A stretch of 64,000 nucleotides of DNA from an uncultured Coriobacteriales bacterium (GTDB taxonomy: Bacteria > Actinomycetota > Coriobacteriia > Coriobacteriales > UMGS124): positions 62,001 through 126,000 of the forward strand of contig CAKUAI010000001.1 in the NCBI GenBank assembly GCA_934636245.1, written 5' to 3'. Below, piece after piece: positions 1-8,980 of this stretch. Made by a program: the position numbers and the translations under genes. Position 1 is the stretch's first letter, and the number at the start of each line of letters is the position of its first letter. A model generated the notes under the pieces. It did not search any database. It worked only from the letters and a program-made list of their open reading frames with translations, and was not told the origin of the DNA.

Positions 1-391
1 ATACGCTCATACATTGCAGTCAGTTGCGTGTTGACATGCAGCGAATTCTGCATGTCACGGTGCGTCTGATGGGTCTGCCATCATCTCGCTGTTTTGCACA
101 GATGCTAAAAAATGTCATCTACCTGCTCAAATGACAATTGACTAGTCACTTTTCCTGCGAGTGATTATCGGCGGTTCACCCATGGTGAGTGTCGATTCGC
201 CACCCCACAGACCATGCGCTCACCCTGGGGTGGGTCTGTAGTGTACGAATTGCGCCACGGAGATACGCAAGCGATGGCACGTTCCACACGGACGTGCAAG
301 ACGCAGCGCGAAACCGGCGGCGCGGGAAGGCAGGCAGGTTCTCTGCACGCATCTGTGCAGCTGAACTCACTCGCAGGGAGGCGCACGTTAG
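1..391. other. Intergenic region at window start, no gene seen
   Basis: No convincing coding sequence. The only clear structure is the palindrome at 33-56. AT-rich DNA around 105-150 may hold the promoter of the gene starting at 392. That gene has a GGGAGG ribosome site at about 375-381. Confidence 0.5.
33..56. promoter_or_regulatory. Inverted repeat GACATGCAG / CTGCATGTC
   Basis: Two perfect 9-base arms separated by 6 bases. It could be an operator or a small hairpin. The half-site GACATGCAG recurs several times at the other end of the window (63.8-64.0 kb), so it may belong to a dispersed motif. Confidence 0.35.
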
Positions 392-1000
392 ATGACAGAG
401 CATGACCTTATCAAAGACAACCCGCACCTGAAGAAGCCGGTGATGGTTCTGCTGGGCTTTTTTGAGCAGGCGGGCGATTCCGAAAAGCGTGAGGAGCTCG
501 AGACTGCAGCGCAGGAGAAGTGGCACACCTCTTTTGGTCGCACCCCCGCAGCTGTCGTGGACATCCTCGTGCGTCGTCGCATGCTCGCCGAGCAGGTTTT
601 CATCAATGGCGAGGCATATGAAGGCACGCTTGAGGCCGCCCAGACCGACGAGAGCCTGCCCGATGACGTCCAGGTCGAGGTGCGTCTCGCGCTCACCGAG
701 AAGGGCGAGGACCTGCGCGACGCCTATGCTCCCGGCGCCACGATGCACGCCCTCTATGAGGATCGCCCTGGTTACAGCGAGGTCTTCAACGCGATTCTGT
801 GGGCCTGCAGCTCTGAGGATGGCGCTTCTCGCGAGGACATCGAGGCGCAGATCACGGAGCTTGAGCCCCTGCAGCCCAACGCCCAGGGCCACAAGACCGT
901 CTACCCCCAGTACTTCTTCGACGCACTGGAGAGTGCCGGCGGCATCGAGTGGCGTGACGGTGCTTGGAAGATTACGGAGGCGGGGCGTCAGCTCTTGTAG
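392..1000 (+). CDS. Double winged-helix-like protein upstream of a DMSO-reductase-type cluster
   Basis: A 202-residue soluble protein with no signal peptide, membrane segment or recognised family name. It appears to hold two small winged-helix-like units. The second ends in IEWRDGAWKITEAGRQLL, a typical wing plus last helix. It is clearly paralogous to the C-terminal two thirds of the protein at 40918-41841, which ends with IEWTGAWSITEIGRELL. Both copies sit beside a molybdopterin reductase and a TorD chaperone, so a shared job in expressing or maturing these enzymes is inferred. The start is the ATG 9 bases after GGGAGG. DNA binding is not proven, because winged-helix folds also mediate protein contacts. 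Confidence 0.7.
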   Translation: MTEHDLIKDNPHLKKPVMVLLGFFEQAGDSEKREELETAAQEKWHTSFGRTPAAVVDILVRRRMLAEQVFINGEAYEGTLEAAQTDESLPDDVQVEVRLALTEKGEDLRDAYAPGATMHALYEDRPGYSEVFNAILWACSSEDGASREDIEAQITELEPLQPNAQGHKTVYPQYFFDALESAGGIEWRDGAWKITEAGRQLL

Positions 1001-1018
1001 GCGCCTGCTGTAGCACGG

Positions 1019-1086
1019 CATCTGCGGCGTTGGATTGAGGCTCACGTACCTGAGTACGCCACGCCTCAATTCGCCTTGCAGCTGAC
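1019..1086. repeat. Palindromic intergenic element
   Basis: A nested imperfect palindrome. Outer arms ATTGAGGC (1034-1041) and GCCTCAAT (1063-1070) enclose a smaller GTAC-containing hairpin, with further partial pairing outside. It follows the stop codon at 1000, so it could act as a terminator, though it has no T-run. It resembles REP-type elements. No second copy was noticed in this window. Confidence 0.4.
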
Positions 1087-1240
1087 GCACTACGGCAACC
1101 GCGTTCAAAGGGCGGGCATGGTGTCGCAAACGCGGCATTTTCCTGCGCGATTAACGCGCATCTCCACTTTCATTTTGGTTCCACCCCGTGTACCTGCGGG
1201 TTTGTATATGTACGTTCAACCGTGATAGAGGGAGGAAGTT

Positions 1241-4042
1241 TTGGCAGAGTCGACTATCACCAGGCGTGACTTCGTCAACCTGGCCGCCTTCGGGGCTGCA
1301 GCCGTCGCAATGGCGACGAACGTCGCCCCGAACCTGCTTGCCGCCACTCCGGCGAAGGCAGAGGAAGGCGAGGTCAAGAAGCTGCGTACGATTTGCCGCG
1401 CATGTCTTAACAACTGCGGCGTGATCGCTCACGTCAAGGACGGCAAGGTCGTCAAGCTCGAGGGCGACCCCGACGACCCCATGAACAAGGGCGGCGTGTG
1501 CGCCAAGGGTCTCGCCGGCATTCAGGCGCTCTACAACCCCAACCGCATCAAGTACCCCATGAAGCGCATTGGCGAGCGCGGCTCCAACCAGTGGGAGCGC
1601 ATCTCCTGGGAGCAGGCCATCGACGAGATCTGCGACGTCATGTGGGAGTACTACCAGAAGGAGGGCCCCAAGTCCCTCGTCTGCTCCACGGGTGGCGGCG
1701 GCAACCCCCAGTTCTTCTCGCCGGCACGCTTCCTGTCCGTGTGGGGCGGCGGCAACTTCTTCGAGCCCGGCTGCGCCCAGTGCTACCTGCCGCGTAACCA
1801 CATGGAGTTCTGCCTCAACGGCACGGCCGACACCTCGCTTGCCGACGGCCCTGTCACTGAGGTCTACCTGCCCGGCCTGCTGCCTGAGGACAAGTGCACC
1901 CCCACGAAGTCCTATGTCATGTGGGGCGTCGGTCCTTCCTATCACGGCACCGGCTCCACCGGTCGCGCGGTCACCGACCTGCGCAACGCCGGCATGAAGA
2001 CGGTCGTCATCGACCCCCGTCTTACCCCCGACGCTGCCCGCGCCGATGTGTGGCTCCCCATCCGTCCCGGCACCGACGTGGCGCTCATGCTCGCCTGGAT
2101 CAACTACATCATCGAGAACGAGCTGTGGGATCACGACTTCTGCCGCGAGTGGACGAACCTGCCCTTCCTCGTGCATGAGGACACCCGCCTCACCTACCGC
2201 GCCTCCGAGCTGGGTCTGGGCACCGGGGACGAGTACGTCGTGTGGGACAAGAAGACGAACTCCGCTGTCGCCATGCCCTACCCGTTCCCCGCTGAAGGTT
2301 CCATCGACCCCGAGATGTTCGGCTCCTACGAGCTGCCCAACGGCGAGACCGCCCGCACCGCGTTCCAGATCATGAAGGAGCATGTGAGCGAGTGGACTCT
2401 CGAGAAGGCCGCCGAGGTGTGCTGGCTCGAGGCCGACAAGATTGAGGAAGCTATCAAGATTTACGTCGAGGGCTGCCCCAACGCCGGCGTGTCCCTGGGC
2501 GTCGCCACCGACCAGACCATCAACTCCGCGCAGGCCGCGCAGGGTGACGCCATCCTCGACATCCTCATGGGCTGCATTCGTCAGCCCGGCTCCATCGTCC
2601 AGGACCGTCCCTGCTACGTTGAGCCCTGCAACTACGTCGTTCAGCCATTCGGCCTGCACCACCCCGACCATCCCCTGCGCATGCCCGAGGAAGAGGCCAA
2701 CGCACGTCTTGGCTACACCGAGCACAAGGGTCTGGGCCACTGGCTTGCCTCGCATATCCCCACGGTCCTCAAGGCCATCGAGACCGGCGAGCCTTACCGT
2801 CCGCGCATCTGGATCGAGCGTTCCGGCAACAAGCTGGCCATGATCGGCAACGCCCAGCGTTTCTACGATGCCATGATGACCACCGAGCTCAACGTTCACA
2901 TGTACATGCACTGGACCACGACGAGCGTGTGCCTGGCCGACTACGTGCTTCCCACGGCCGAGTGGCTTGAGACCAACTACGCTCAGGACCGTCTCAACAC
3001 CTACGGCATCCGTCGTGCCTGCACGCAGCTCTACGAGGCCGTCGACGAGTGCATGCACTGGTCCTGGCTGGCCGCCGGTCTCGCCAAGCGTGGCCACAAG
3101 CGCGCCATCGACTCCTTCGATCCGGAAGTTGCCGGCAAGTTCTACGGCACCTACTGGAAGACCTACGAGGAGTACATGGACTACGTGGGCTACTTCGTGG
3201 GCAGCTTCTACTACGGCACCGAGGACTGGGACTGGAAGACCTTCGAAGCTCAGGCCCCCAGCGAGTACCAGACCATCGAGGAGTATGCCGAGAAGTCCTA
3301 CAACTCCCACCTCTTCACCGACGAGGAGACGGGCCTGCCTGTGGGCTTCCACACCACCTCGAAGCGCTGCGAGCCCTACTTCGACGGCAACATCCTGCTC
3401 GGCCTCACGGGTTCCATCGATGGCAAGGGCACCATGGAGCCGGCGACCGACGTGTTCCCGCTCTCCAACAACTACAACCCGCTGCCCTACTACCTGGAGC
3501 CTTACGAGTCTCCCGTCGAGGGCGACCCGGGCTACGATCCGGCCTACCCTTACACGCTTACCCAGGGCCGCATCCCGTTCTTCCACCACGGCACGGTTCG
3601 CAACGCTCCTTGGAACCGCGAGCTCTGCCCGGTGCCCGAGACGTGGATCAACCCCGAGACGGCTGCCGAGATTGGTATCGAGGACGGTGACTGGCTGTGG
3701 CTCGAGAGCAAGCGTGGCCGCACGCAGGGTCTCGCCCGCGTCACCAAGTCCGTTGCCCCCAAGGTCATCTACCAGGAGCGTTACTGGTTCCCCGGGCTTC
3801 TCGACTCCGATGACCCCAACCGCGCCTGGCAGGCCATGAACATCAACCTGCTGACGCAGAACAACGACGAGTGCCCGTTCAGCGACGTCTACGGCACCTA
3901 CGTGCTGCGCGGCGTTCAGATCAACATCACCAAGGCCGACTCTGCGCCTGAGGGCGTGTGGACCGACCCGACAGACTTCACTCCGTGGCTGCCTGAGCCC
4001 TCGGAGAACACCGGAGGAGGTAATGCCGTCTATGGCGCGTAA
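1241..4042 (+). CDS. Tat-exported molybdopterin oxidoreductase, catalytic subunit (DMSO reductase family)
   Basis: A 933-residue catalytic subunit of the DMSO reductase superfamily, probably reducing an unknown terminal acceptor outside the membrane. The N-terminus has a twin-arginine signal (TRRDFV, residues 7-12) and an Ala-rich stretch ending near AKA (residue 40). A [4Fe-4S] site follows: C52-x2-C55-x3-C59 and C87. The family-wide RIKYPMKR segment comes next, and the C-terminal molybdopterin-dinucleotide-binding domain contains IEDGDWLWLESKRG. The start is a TTG at 1241, placed well after GGAGGAAG and giving an intact Tat signal. It overlaps the ferredoxin gene by about 20 bases, so the two are translationally coupled. 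The substrate cannot be told from sequence. Confidence 0.92.
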   Translation: MAESTITRRDFVNLAAFGAAAVAMATNVAPNLLAATPAKAEEGEVKKLRTICRACLNNCGVIAHVKDGKVVKLEGDPDDPMNKGGVCAKGLAGIQALYNPNRIKYPMKRIGERGSNQWERISWEQAIDEICDVMWEYYQKEGPKSLVCSTGGGGNPQFFSPARFLSVWGGGNFFEPGCAQCYLPRNHMEFCLNGTADTSLADGPVTEVYLPGLLPEDKCTPTKSYVMWGVGPSYHGTGSTGRAVTDLRNAGMKTVVIDPRLTPDAARADVWLPIRPGTDVALMLAWINYIIENELWDHDFCREWTNLPFLVHEDTRLTYRASELGLGTGDEYVVWDKKTNSAVAMPYPFPAEGSIDPEMFGSYELPNGETARTAFQIMKEHVSEWTLEKAAEVCWLEADKIEEAIKIYVEGCPNAGVSLGVATDQTINSAQAAQGDAILDILMGCIRQPGSIVQDRPCYVEPCNYVVQPFGLHHPDHPLRMPEEEANARLGYTEHKGLGHWLASHIPTVLKAIETGEPYRPRIWIERSGNKLAMIGNAQRFYDAMMTTELNVHMYMHWTTTSVCLADYVLPTAEWLETNYAQDRLNTYGIRRACTQLYEAVDECMHWSWLAAGLAKRGHKRAIDSFDPEVAGKFYGTYWKTYEEYMDYVGYFVGSFYYGTEDWDWKTFEAQAPSEYQTIEEYAEKSYNSHLFTDEETGLPVGFHTTSKRCEPYFDGNILLGLTGSIDGKGTMEPATDVFPLSNNYNPLPYYLEPYESPVEGDPGYDPAYPYTLTQGRIPFFHHGTVRNAPWNRELCPVPETWINPETAAEIGIEDGDWLWLESKRGRTQGLARVTKSVAPKVIYQERYWFPGLLDSDDPNRAWQAMNINLLTQNNDECPFSDVYGTYVLRGVQINITKADSAPEGVWTDPTDFTPWLPEPSENTGGGNAVYGA

Positions 4043-4676
4043 CTGCCTGGTCATCAACCTGGATCGCTGCATTGGTTGCTACAGCTGCGAGCTGGCGTGC
4101 AAGATGGAGAACGGCGTGGCCCTGGGTCATCACTGGAACAAGCTGTACCAGGTGGAGCCCTACGGCGAGTTCCCCAACGTCAAGACGTGGTGGCTCTCCA
4201 AGCAGTGCCAGCAGTGCACCGATGCCCCCTGCATCAACGTGTGCCCCACGGGTGCTTCCTACCGTGATGAGGAAGACGGCGTGGTTCTCGTGAACGAGGA
4301 AGCCTGCATTGGCTGCCGGCTCTGCATGGATGCCTGCCCCTACGGCGTCCGTGACTACAACGACGAGCTGGGCGTTGTGCAGAAGTGCAACCTCTGCAAG
4401 GACCTGCGCGCCGAGGGCGAGAAGCCCGCGTGCGTCAAGAACTGCCCCGGCAAGGCCCGCTTCTTCGGCGACCTCGACGACCCCGAGTCCGATGCGAGCA
4501 AGGCCCTGGCGGCGGCTGACCCCGAGTCCGTCCATCAGCTGCCCGACAACGGCAACGGCCCGCTCACGTGCTACATCCTTTCGCCCAAGTTCGGCGAGTG
4601 GCGCTACGAGGACCTTGTGGTGACGGTCAACAAGGAAGACAAGTACGTCACGACTGAGGGTTCGCTCGACTTCTAA
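4023..4676 (+). CDS. Four-cluster ferredoxin subunit (DmsB-like)
   Basis: A 217-residue electron-transfer subunit that should carry electrons from the membrane partner to the catalytic subunit encoded just upstream. Four ferredoxin-type cysteine groups are visible: CIGCYSCELAC, CQQCTDAPC followed by CP, CIGCRLCMDACP, and CNLC followed by CVKNCP. There is no signal peptide, as expected for a subunit exported together with the Tat-bearing partner. GGAGGAGG at 4013-4020 precedes two in-frame ATGs, at 4023 and 4032. The second has the more usual spacing and also makes sense biologically (protein starting MARNCLVINLD), so the true start may be 4032. Confidence 0.92.
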   Translation: MPSMARNCLVINLDRCIGCYSCELACKMENGVALGHHWNKLYQVEPYGEFPNVKTWWLSKQCQQCTDAPCINVCPTGASYRDEEDGVVLVNEEACIGCRLCMDACPYGVRDYNDELGVVQKCNLCKDLRAEGEKPACVKNCPGKARFFGDLDDPESDASKALAAADPESVHQLPDNGNGPLTCYILSPKFGEWRYEDLVVTVNKEDKYVTTEGSLDF

Positions 4677-4694
4677 GGTTTTACTTTAGGGTTA

Positions 4695-4738
4695 TCCAGG
4701 CGTGTCAGTTGGTGATTTGACTGGCCGGCACGCCTGGA
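4695..4738 (+). terminator. Stem-loop after the ferredoxin gene
   Basis: The arms TCCAGGCGTG and CACGCCTGGA pair perfectly 18 bases after the stop codon. No T-run follows, so it may be an mRNA-stabilising hairpin or weak terminator rather than a strong one. Confidence 0.5.
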
Positions 4739-4801
4739 ACGAGTTGGGGTGGCGCGGATTGGGTGTCCGCCCGCCCTCATGCGTCACCAGTGCAGAAAAA
4801 A

Positions 4802-5020
4802 GTCGAGATACTGCCGCAAAAAGGGGGTTCGTGTATCAGGTTTTCAGGCCACTGGGAGGGCCTTGGCTTCAAGAGGGCGTTTGTCGAAAATATGGCAGTC
4901 GCATCTAGCTGGGCTTTTCTTATGAGTGGAACTTTTGCTTGAAAAACAATGCATGCCTGCGAGGGTGAAATGCCCTTTGTATTGATACACGAACCCCCAA
5001 AACGCGGCAGTATCTCGGGT
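4802..5020. repeat. Inverted-repeat (MITE-like) element, type 1
   Basis: About 35-base near-perfect terminal inverted repeats (4802-4838 and 4981-5020) enclose about 140 bases of non-coding DNA. Each arm contains GAGATACTGCCGC, then a short spacer and GGGGGTTCGTGTATCA. The outer part of the arm matches the end of the elements at 8981-9206 and 10351-10578 (GATACT, CCGCAAAA, GGGGTTC), so they are probably related. It separates the ferredoxin gene from the chaperone gene. There is no transposase inside. Confidence 0.65.
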
Positions 5021-5137
5021 TGTACGTGCTTGCGCAAAGAATTTTGCTTCGACCGGCCGGCAATGCTTCGGTGCCGCACGCAGTGAAGCTCTTTGCGCAA
5101 GTTATTTGAGCAGACTAAGGGATAGGGAGAGTGCATC

Positions 5138-5902
5138 ATGATCACCAAGCAAGAGTTCGCCGAGTACCTTGCCGCGAGCGAGCAGACCTACACGTTTCTC
5201 TCGCAGATGCTGTTCCGCGAGCTCAACGAGGAGGCCATCGCGGCGCTCAAGGGGCAGCAGTGGCCCAGCGAGACAGACAATGAAACGCTCGACCGCGGGT
5301 ATGCCCAGGTGAGGCGCTTCTTCAACTTCGCTTCCACCGATATCCGCACGCAGCTCGCCGTGGAGTATGCCCGCGTGTTCTTGGCTGCCGGCGTCTTTGG
5401 TAGCGACAAGATGACCGCTGTGCCTTATGAGTCGGTCTTCACGAGCGAAGGTCACCTCATGATGCAGGCCTCGCGCGACGACGTGGTGCGCCGCTTCGCC
5501 GCCGACGGTTTCAAGGTGAACCCCGACCTGCACGAGCCGGAGGACCACCTGGCGTTTGAGCTCGAGTACGTCGCCCATATGAGCCGCAAGGCCGCCGAGC
5601 TTGTTGGGGCCGGCGATGCCGAGGCGCTGGCGGCAAACGTTGTCCGCCAGGTTGAGTTCATCGACGCGCACCTGCTCAATTGGGTGGGCAACCTGTACGA
5701 GACGGCGCGCGAGTACGCCAAGACGACGTTCTACACGGGCATGCTCCTGGTGGTTTTGGGTGCAGCCGAGCAGAGCCGCGACCTGCTTGCCGAGGTTGCC
5801 GAGCAGCTGAAGGTGGGCGCAGGACTGCCTGAGGAGGCAGACGGCGCTGAGGCCGGTGCCTGCGGTGTCCATGACGTTCCGCATGAAAAGGCGGTGGCGT
5901 AG
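5138..5902 (+). CDS. TorD/DmsD-type molybdoenzyme chaperone
   Basis: A 254-residue, all-helical, cytoplasmic protein of the TorD family. Family marks are PYESVF (about residue 90) and the EPEDHLAFELEY motif (about residue 130). It is expected to bind the Tat signal of the reductase encoded at 1241 and hold it until the cofactor is inserted. It is paralogous to the chaperone at 41864-42583, which has PYESVYTS and DPEDHIALELEF. The next gene begins one base after this stop, so they are co-transcribed. Confidence 0.88.
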   Translation: MITKQEFAEYLAASEQTYTFLSQMLFRELNEEAIAALKGQQWPSETDNETLDRGYAQVRRFFNFASTDIRTQLAVEYARVFLAAGVFGSDKMTAVPYESVFTSEGHLMMQASRDDVVRRFAADGFKVNPDLHEPEDHLAFELEYVAHMSRKAAELVGAGDAEALAANVVRQVEFIDAHLLNWVGNLYETAREYAKTTFYTGMLLVVLGAAEQSRDLLAEVAEQLKVGAGLPEEADGAEAGACGVHDVPHEKAVA

Positions 5903-5903
5903 C

Positions 5904-6638
5904 ATGGGCTCTGCCGACCTGATTGCGCTTGTTGTCTCGCTTGTCATTGCATTGCTGCTGGCGTTTCCGCTTGCAAAGCCCCTCAAGGCGCATCCCACGC
6001 CGTTCTACCTGGCTGCTCTTGTCATCGTGGGCGTGTACGTCATCGCAGTTGGGACAGGCGTCGACCTCAACAACTGCCGTGAGATCACGTTCGTGCTGCA
6101 GAAGGGCTATCTCTCGTCCTTCCTGCTTGCCATTGTCATGTTCACGGGCTGCCTGGACAACACGAGCGCCCTCAAGCGCAAGTGGCGTCCCGTGCGCGGC
6201 GAGCTCTCGATCCTGTCGCTCATTTTCATCCTGGGCCATCTGTTTGTGTTCCTGCCCAGCTATCTGACGCGCCTGTTTGCCGGCTCGCACCTCAAGGCCA
6301 ACGTGGTGGCCTCGATTTCCGTGGCGCTTGTGCTTGGCGTCATCTTCATCGTGCTTGGCGTGACGTCGTTTAAGAGTGTGCGTGCCCGCATGAACCCGAA
6401 GGTCTGGAAGAACATCCAGCGCTTCGCCTACCTCATGGTCGCCCTCTACATTGTGCATGTCGGTTTCTTCCTGGGCGGTTCTGCCTTCGGCGGATCGGGC
6501 AAGGGCGTCGCGAGCTTCGTGGTGTACGTGGTGCTCGTGGTTGCCTACGCCGTGCTGCGCGTATGGAAGGCCATCCGCGACAAGCGCGCCCATGCGCAGT
6601 CTGAGGCGCCTGCGGTTGCGGGGGTTGCGAGCGAGTAG
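5904..6638 (+). CDS. Ferric-reductase-like membrane cytochrome (MsrQ/YedZ-type), likely quinol-linked anchor
   Basis: A 244-residue integral membrane protein with about six hydrophobic helices. The pattern matches the ferric-reductase-like transmembrane domain. Candidate haem ligands are the histidine in ILGHLFVF and the one in LYIVHVGFFLGG, the latter preceded by NPKVWKNIQRFAYL. These resemble MsrQ-type proteins that pass electrons from quinol to periplasmic molybdoenzymes. The cluster has no DmsC- or NrfD-like subunit, so this gene is the best candidate for the membrane electron donor. The ATG at 5904 is chosen because it follows the chaperone stop directly; an in-frame ATG at 5856 would lengthen the overlap and add charged residues. 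Confidence 0.75.
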   Translation: MGSADLIALVVSLVIALLLAFPLAKPLKAHPTPFYLAALVIVGVYVIAVGTGVDLNNCREITFVLQKGYLSSFLLAIVMFTGCLDNTSALKRKWRPVRGELSILSLIFILGHLFVFLPSYLTRLFAGSHLKANVVASISVALVLGVIFIVLGVTSFKSVRARMNPKVWKNIQRFAYLMVALYIVHVGFFLGGSAFGGSGKGVASFVVYVVLVVAYAVLRVWKAIRDKRAHAQSEAPAVAGVASE

Positions 6639-6714
6639 CGGCAGTGCCCTTGGGCCCATGCGCTTTCGGGACATCCTGTTCACGTGCGCCGCTGGATGGA
6701 TATGACTGCACGGC

Positions 6715-6900
6715 GGGTGGAGAAGGCCCTGCTCTGCGTGTGATATTGGTCGGGCGTGGCCGAGTGGTGGGTGCGACCGGCCGTGCTTGCGTATGCTGCT
6801 GGATAAAGACAGCTAAGCAGTAAGCGCGGAAAGTCCTGCTTATGCGTGGTATTGGTTGGGGGATGGTCGGATGGCGGGCGTGGGAATAGCCACGCTTGCA
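6715..6900. repeat. Imperfect direct repeat in intergenic DNA
   Basis: Two diverged copies of about 75 bases (roughly 6715-6790 and 6825-6900) share a CCTGCT..TGCGTG..ATTGGT pattern followed by a GTGG-rich tract and GCTTGC. No function is apparent. Apart from the terminator at 6970, the rest of 6639-7030 shows nothing. Confidence 0.3.
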
Positions 6901-6969
6901 CGCGCTTCAAGCGAGCGCGGCCGTGCTTCCGTGTCCCGTGAAAGAAATAGAACGCATTCACGCCTGATG

Positions 6970-7016
6970 ACGGCGGCTCCCCCGAGTCCATCCACTCGCG
7001 GGGCACCGCCGTTTTT
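6970..7016 (+). terminator. Rho-independent terminator
   Basis: The stem ACGGCGG..CCCC..GAGT pairs with ACTC..GGGG..CCGCCGT and is followed by a run of five T. It ends the plus-strand cluster and lies where that cluster converges with the minus-strand gene ending at 7031. Confidence 0.75.
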
Positions 7017-7030
7017 GGTGCATGTCGTGT

Positions 7031-7807
7031 TCAGCGCTTCGTTGTTTTGGATTGCGACTGGGCAATCAGCATGGACAAGCCCAGCAAGCCTACGATAACT
7101 AAAGTTGGGGAAAACCCATCCGAGTCTTTGTCATCGGTTTTTGATGTCCCTGAAGGGGCCTTTTTGACAGATTGTATCTCATGAACTCTGTCGAAGAAAG
7201 CCTCTGTGGGTCGCAGCGACAACGCGATGTGCTCGTCGTCAACCTCGGGCGGCTCAAACGCAATGAGGTCCTCGCAGAGCATCTGGTGTCTCATGATTTC
7301 TGCTGCCAGGGCAGTCGGTTCGTCCACATGCCAGTATTTCGGTATCCGATATTCGAAACGCGTGGCTTTCAGCTGCGCGTACTGCTCTGATGAGATTGCC
7401 AGGCCGAGTTTTTGATGCAACTGAATGAGTGCGTCCCAGACAAGCCATGAGGCCATGTCTGAAATGGTCGGTGTATCCTGGGTAACCACCCATCCATCGC
7501 ACGAACCGCCGGCACCTCTATACAGAGGGCATTCGTCGGTCCGTTCGCACAGGTCTGTGGGCAGGTCGCCGTGTGTTATCTGTTGGTTGTAATCAGAAAG
7601 GCGGCCCACCCAGTGTGAGAACAGCCCATCTTGGCAGGTTCCCGGCATACATGCCCGTCCTGCCACTGCAAAACTTCGACGAAGTACGTCGTCTGGGATG
7701 TCCCACCCGCACGTTGCCGTTCGGGCGATGGAGACCCAGAGGTCTTCGGCATCGGTGAGGAGCATGTACCGTTTTCCGTTTTGTACGATGTCGGTCGCAA
7801 AGCCCAT
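7031..7807 (-). CDS. Hypothetical protein with C-terminal membrane anchor
   Basis: 258 residues of no recognised family. The N-terminal 110 residues contain scattered cysteines (CMPGTC, then CERTDECPLY and SCDGW), which could form a metal site or disulfides. A charged, low-complexity stretch (about residues 210-230) leads to one hydrophobic helix (LVIVGLLGLSMLIA) and a basic tail, so it is probably tail-anchored with the bulk in the cytoplasm. The start follows GGAGGGA. It is monocistronic. Confidence 0.6.
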   Translation of the reverse strand: MGFATDIVQNGKRYMLLTDAEDLWVSIARTATCGWDIPDDVLRRSFAVAGRACMPGTCQDGLFSHWVGRLSDYNQQITHGDLPTDLCERTDECPLYRGAGGSCDGWVVTQDTPTISDMASWLVWDALIQLHQKLGLAISSEQYAQLKATRFEYRIPKYWHVDEPTALAAEIMRHQMLCEDLIAFEPPEVDDEHIALSLRPTEAFFDRVHEIQSVKKAPSGTSKTDDKDSDGFSPTLVIVGLLGLSMLIAQSQSKTTKR

Positions 7808-8213
7808 ACCTGGTCCCTCCGTTTTGTCTGTGCATGCACTGAGCTGAATGCCACATCACTGAGAGACGACAAGCGTGTGCTCATGACCCCTGATGGTAGT
7901 TGGCGGCTGTGCCCAATATACTCGTTGAGCGGACAGGTATTGGGGTTTGCGGTTGCGAGTAGTAGAGCGGCGTAGGTAATTGGCCCGACGGCTGCGCCCA
8001 TCGCGAAAAGCCATGAAGAGTGACGGCTGCCGCGTGTTTAGCAGGGACAGTTGGATTTGGAATGTCGCCATTAATAACCAGATGTAGAATATCCCACGAA
8101 TGAAGATTATTCTTTGCGTGTTGAGCGGGCAATTGCCAGAACTCTTGGCATTGAGCGGTATTCAACAGGGAATATGGACCTGGTAATTTTCGGCGGGGGA
8201 GAGGCGACGACGT
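7808..8213. other. Intergenic region without a supportable gene
   Basis: About 400 bases. Short open frames exist on both strands, but none has a plausible ribosome site or protein-like composition. It presumably contains the divergent promoters of the genes starting at 7807 (minus) and 8214 (plus). Confidence 0.4.
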
Positions 8214-8831
8214 ATGGAGCAGGAAAAGAAGTCTTCAGGTAAGATCGATCGACGTGTCCTCAAAACAAGGGCTGCCATCAAGGCTGCACTCGACAAGCTT
8301 GTCAAAGAGAAGGGTATGGACAAGCTGACCGTGAGTGCGCTGGCGCGCGAGGCAAACATCGACCGCAAGACGTTCTACCTGCACTACGACTCGATAGATG
8401 CCCTCATTGACAGTGCCGCGTCGGATATGGTGGAGGACATCATCTCGACCATCGATCCGAATCGGCTGGGTGCAAATCCCCGCGAACAGGTGCATCTAAC
8501 GCTCGCGCACGTTAACGAGAAGATTTGCGCAGACGTGGAGCTGTACGCCTATATGGCAAACAACCTCTCAATGGACTTTGTGCTGGGGCATATCGAGAAG
8601 GCGCTGAAGCATTATGCGAAGACCGTTGGAGTGGAGCGCCTGCCGCGCGAGTTGCTGGCAGACAGCGACCCCGACTACTATCGTCCCCGGTTCTATCTGG
8701 CAGGAGCCGTGTCTGTCTACAGCGAGTGGCTGTGCTCCGACCGTACCAGGCCCATCGAGGACGTGGCCGAAGTCGTCGCCGACGCCCTCGTCAACGCCCG
8801 CTGGTCTGCCGTGCAGGGGAAAGGTGAGTAG
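8214..8831 (+). CDS. TetR-family transcriptional regulator
   Basis: A 205-residue regulator. The N-terminal DNA-binding domain shows the TetR helix-turn-helix: KLTVSALAREANIDRKTFYL followed by HYDS (about residues 38-62). The C-terminal part, which would bind ligand and dimerise, is unlike any family I can name. The start follows GGGGGAGAGG by about 9 bases. No adjacent obvious target gene is present, so it may act on itself or elsewhere. Confidence 0.88.
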   Translation: MEQEKKSSGKIDRRVLKTRAAIKAALDKLVKEKGMDKLTVSALAREANIDRKTFYLHYDSIDALIDSAASDMVEDIISTIDPNRLGANPREQVHLTLAHVNEKICADVELYAYMANNLSMDFVLGHIEKALKHYAKTVGVERLPRELLADSDPDYYRPRFYLAGAVSVYSEWLCSDRTRPIEDVAEVVADALVNARWSAVQGKGE

Positions 8832-8980
8832 GAGAACATGAAGGTGCGGGCATAAAGGCCGCGTGCGGGTCGCGGGTCGAGCCGTCCAAAGGGCTGCACA
8901 AATACACACTTCTTCGTCAAGAAATGAATAAGAGCCGTCCGCTTCGAACACGCTTTGAATTGTAATGGGACCAAAAAAGC

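Noticed and set aside
1151..4072. Very long minus-strand open frame (973 codons) opposite the first molybdopterin reductase
   Set aside because: It is the complement of a clear Tat/iron-sulfur enzyme gene. Its translation is rich in L, V, G and H with no family pattern, as expected for a shadow frame in GC-rich DNA.
7881..8165. 94-codon minus-strand frame upstream of the 7031-7807 gene
   Set aside because: No ribosome site, no recognisable pattern, and it would occupy the divergent promoter region.
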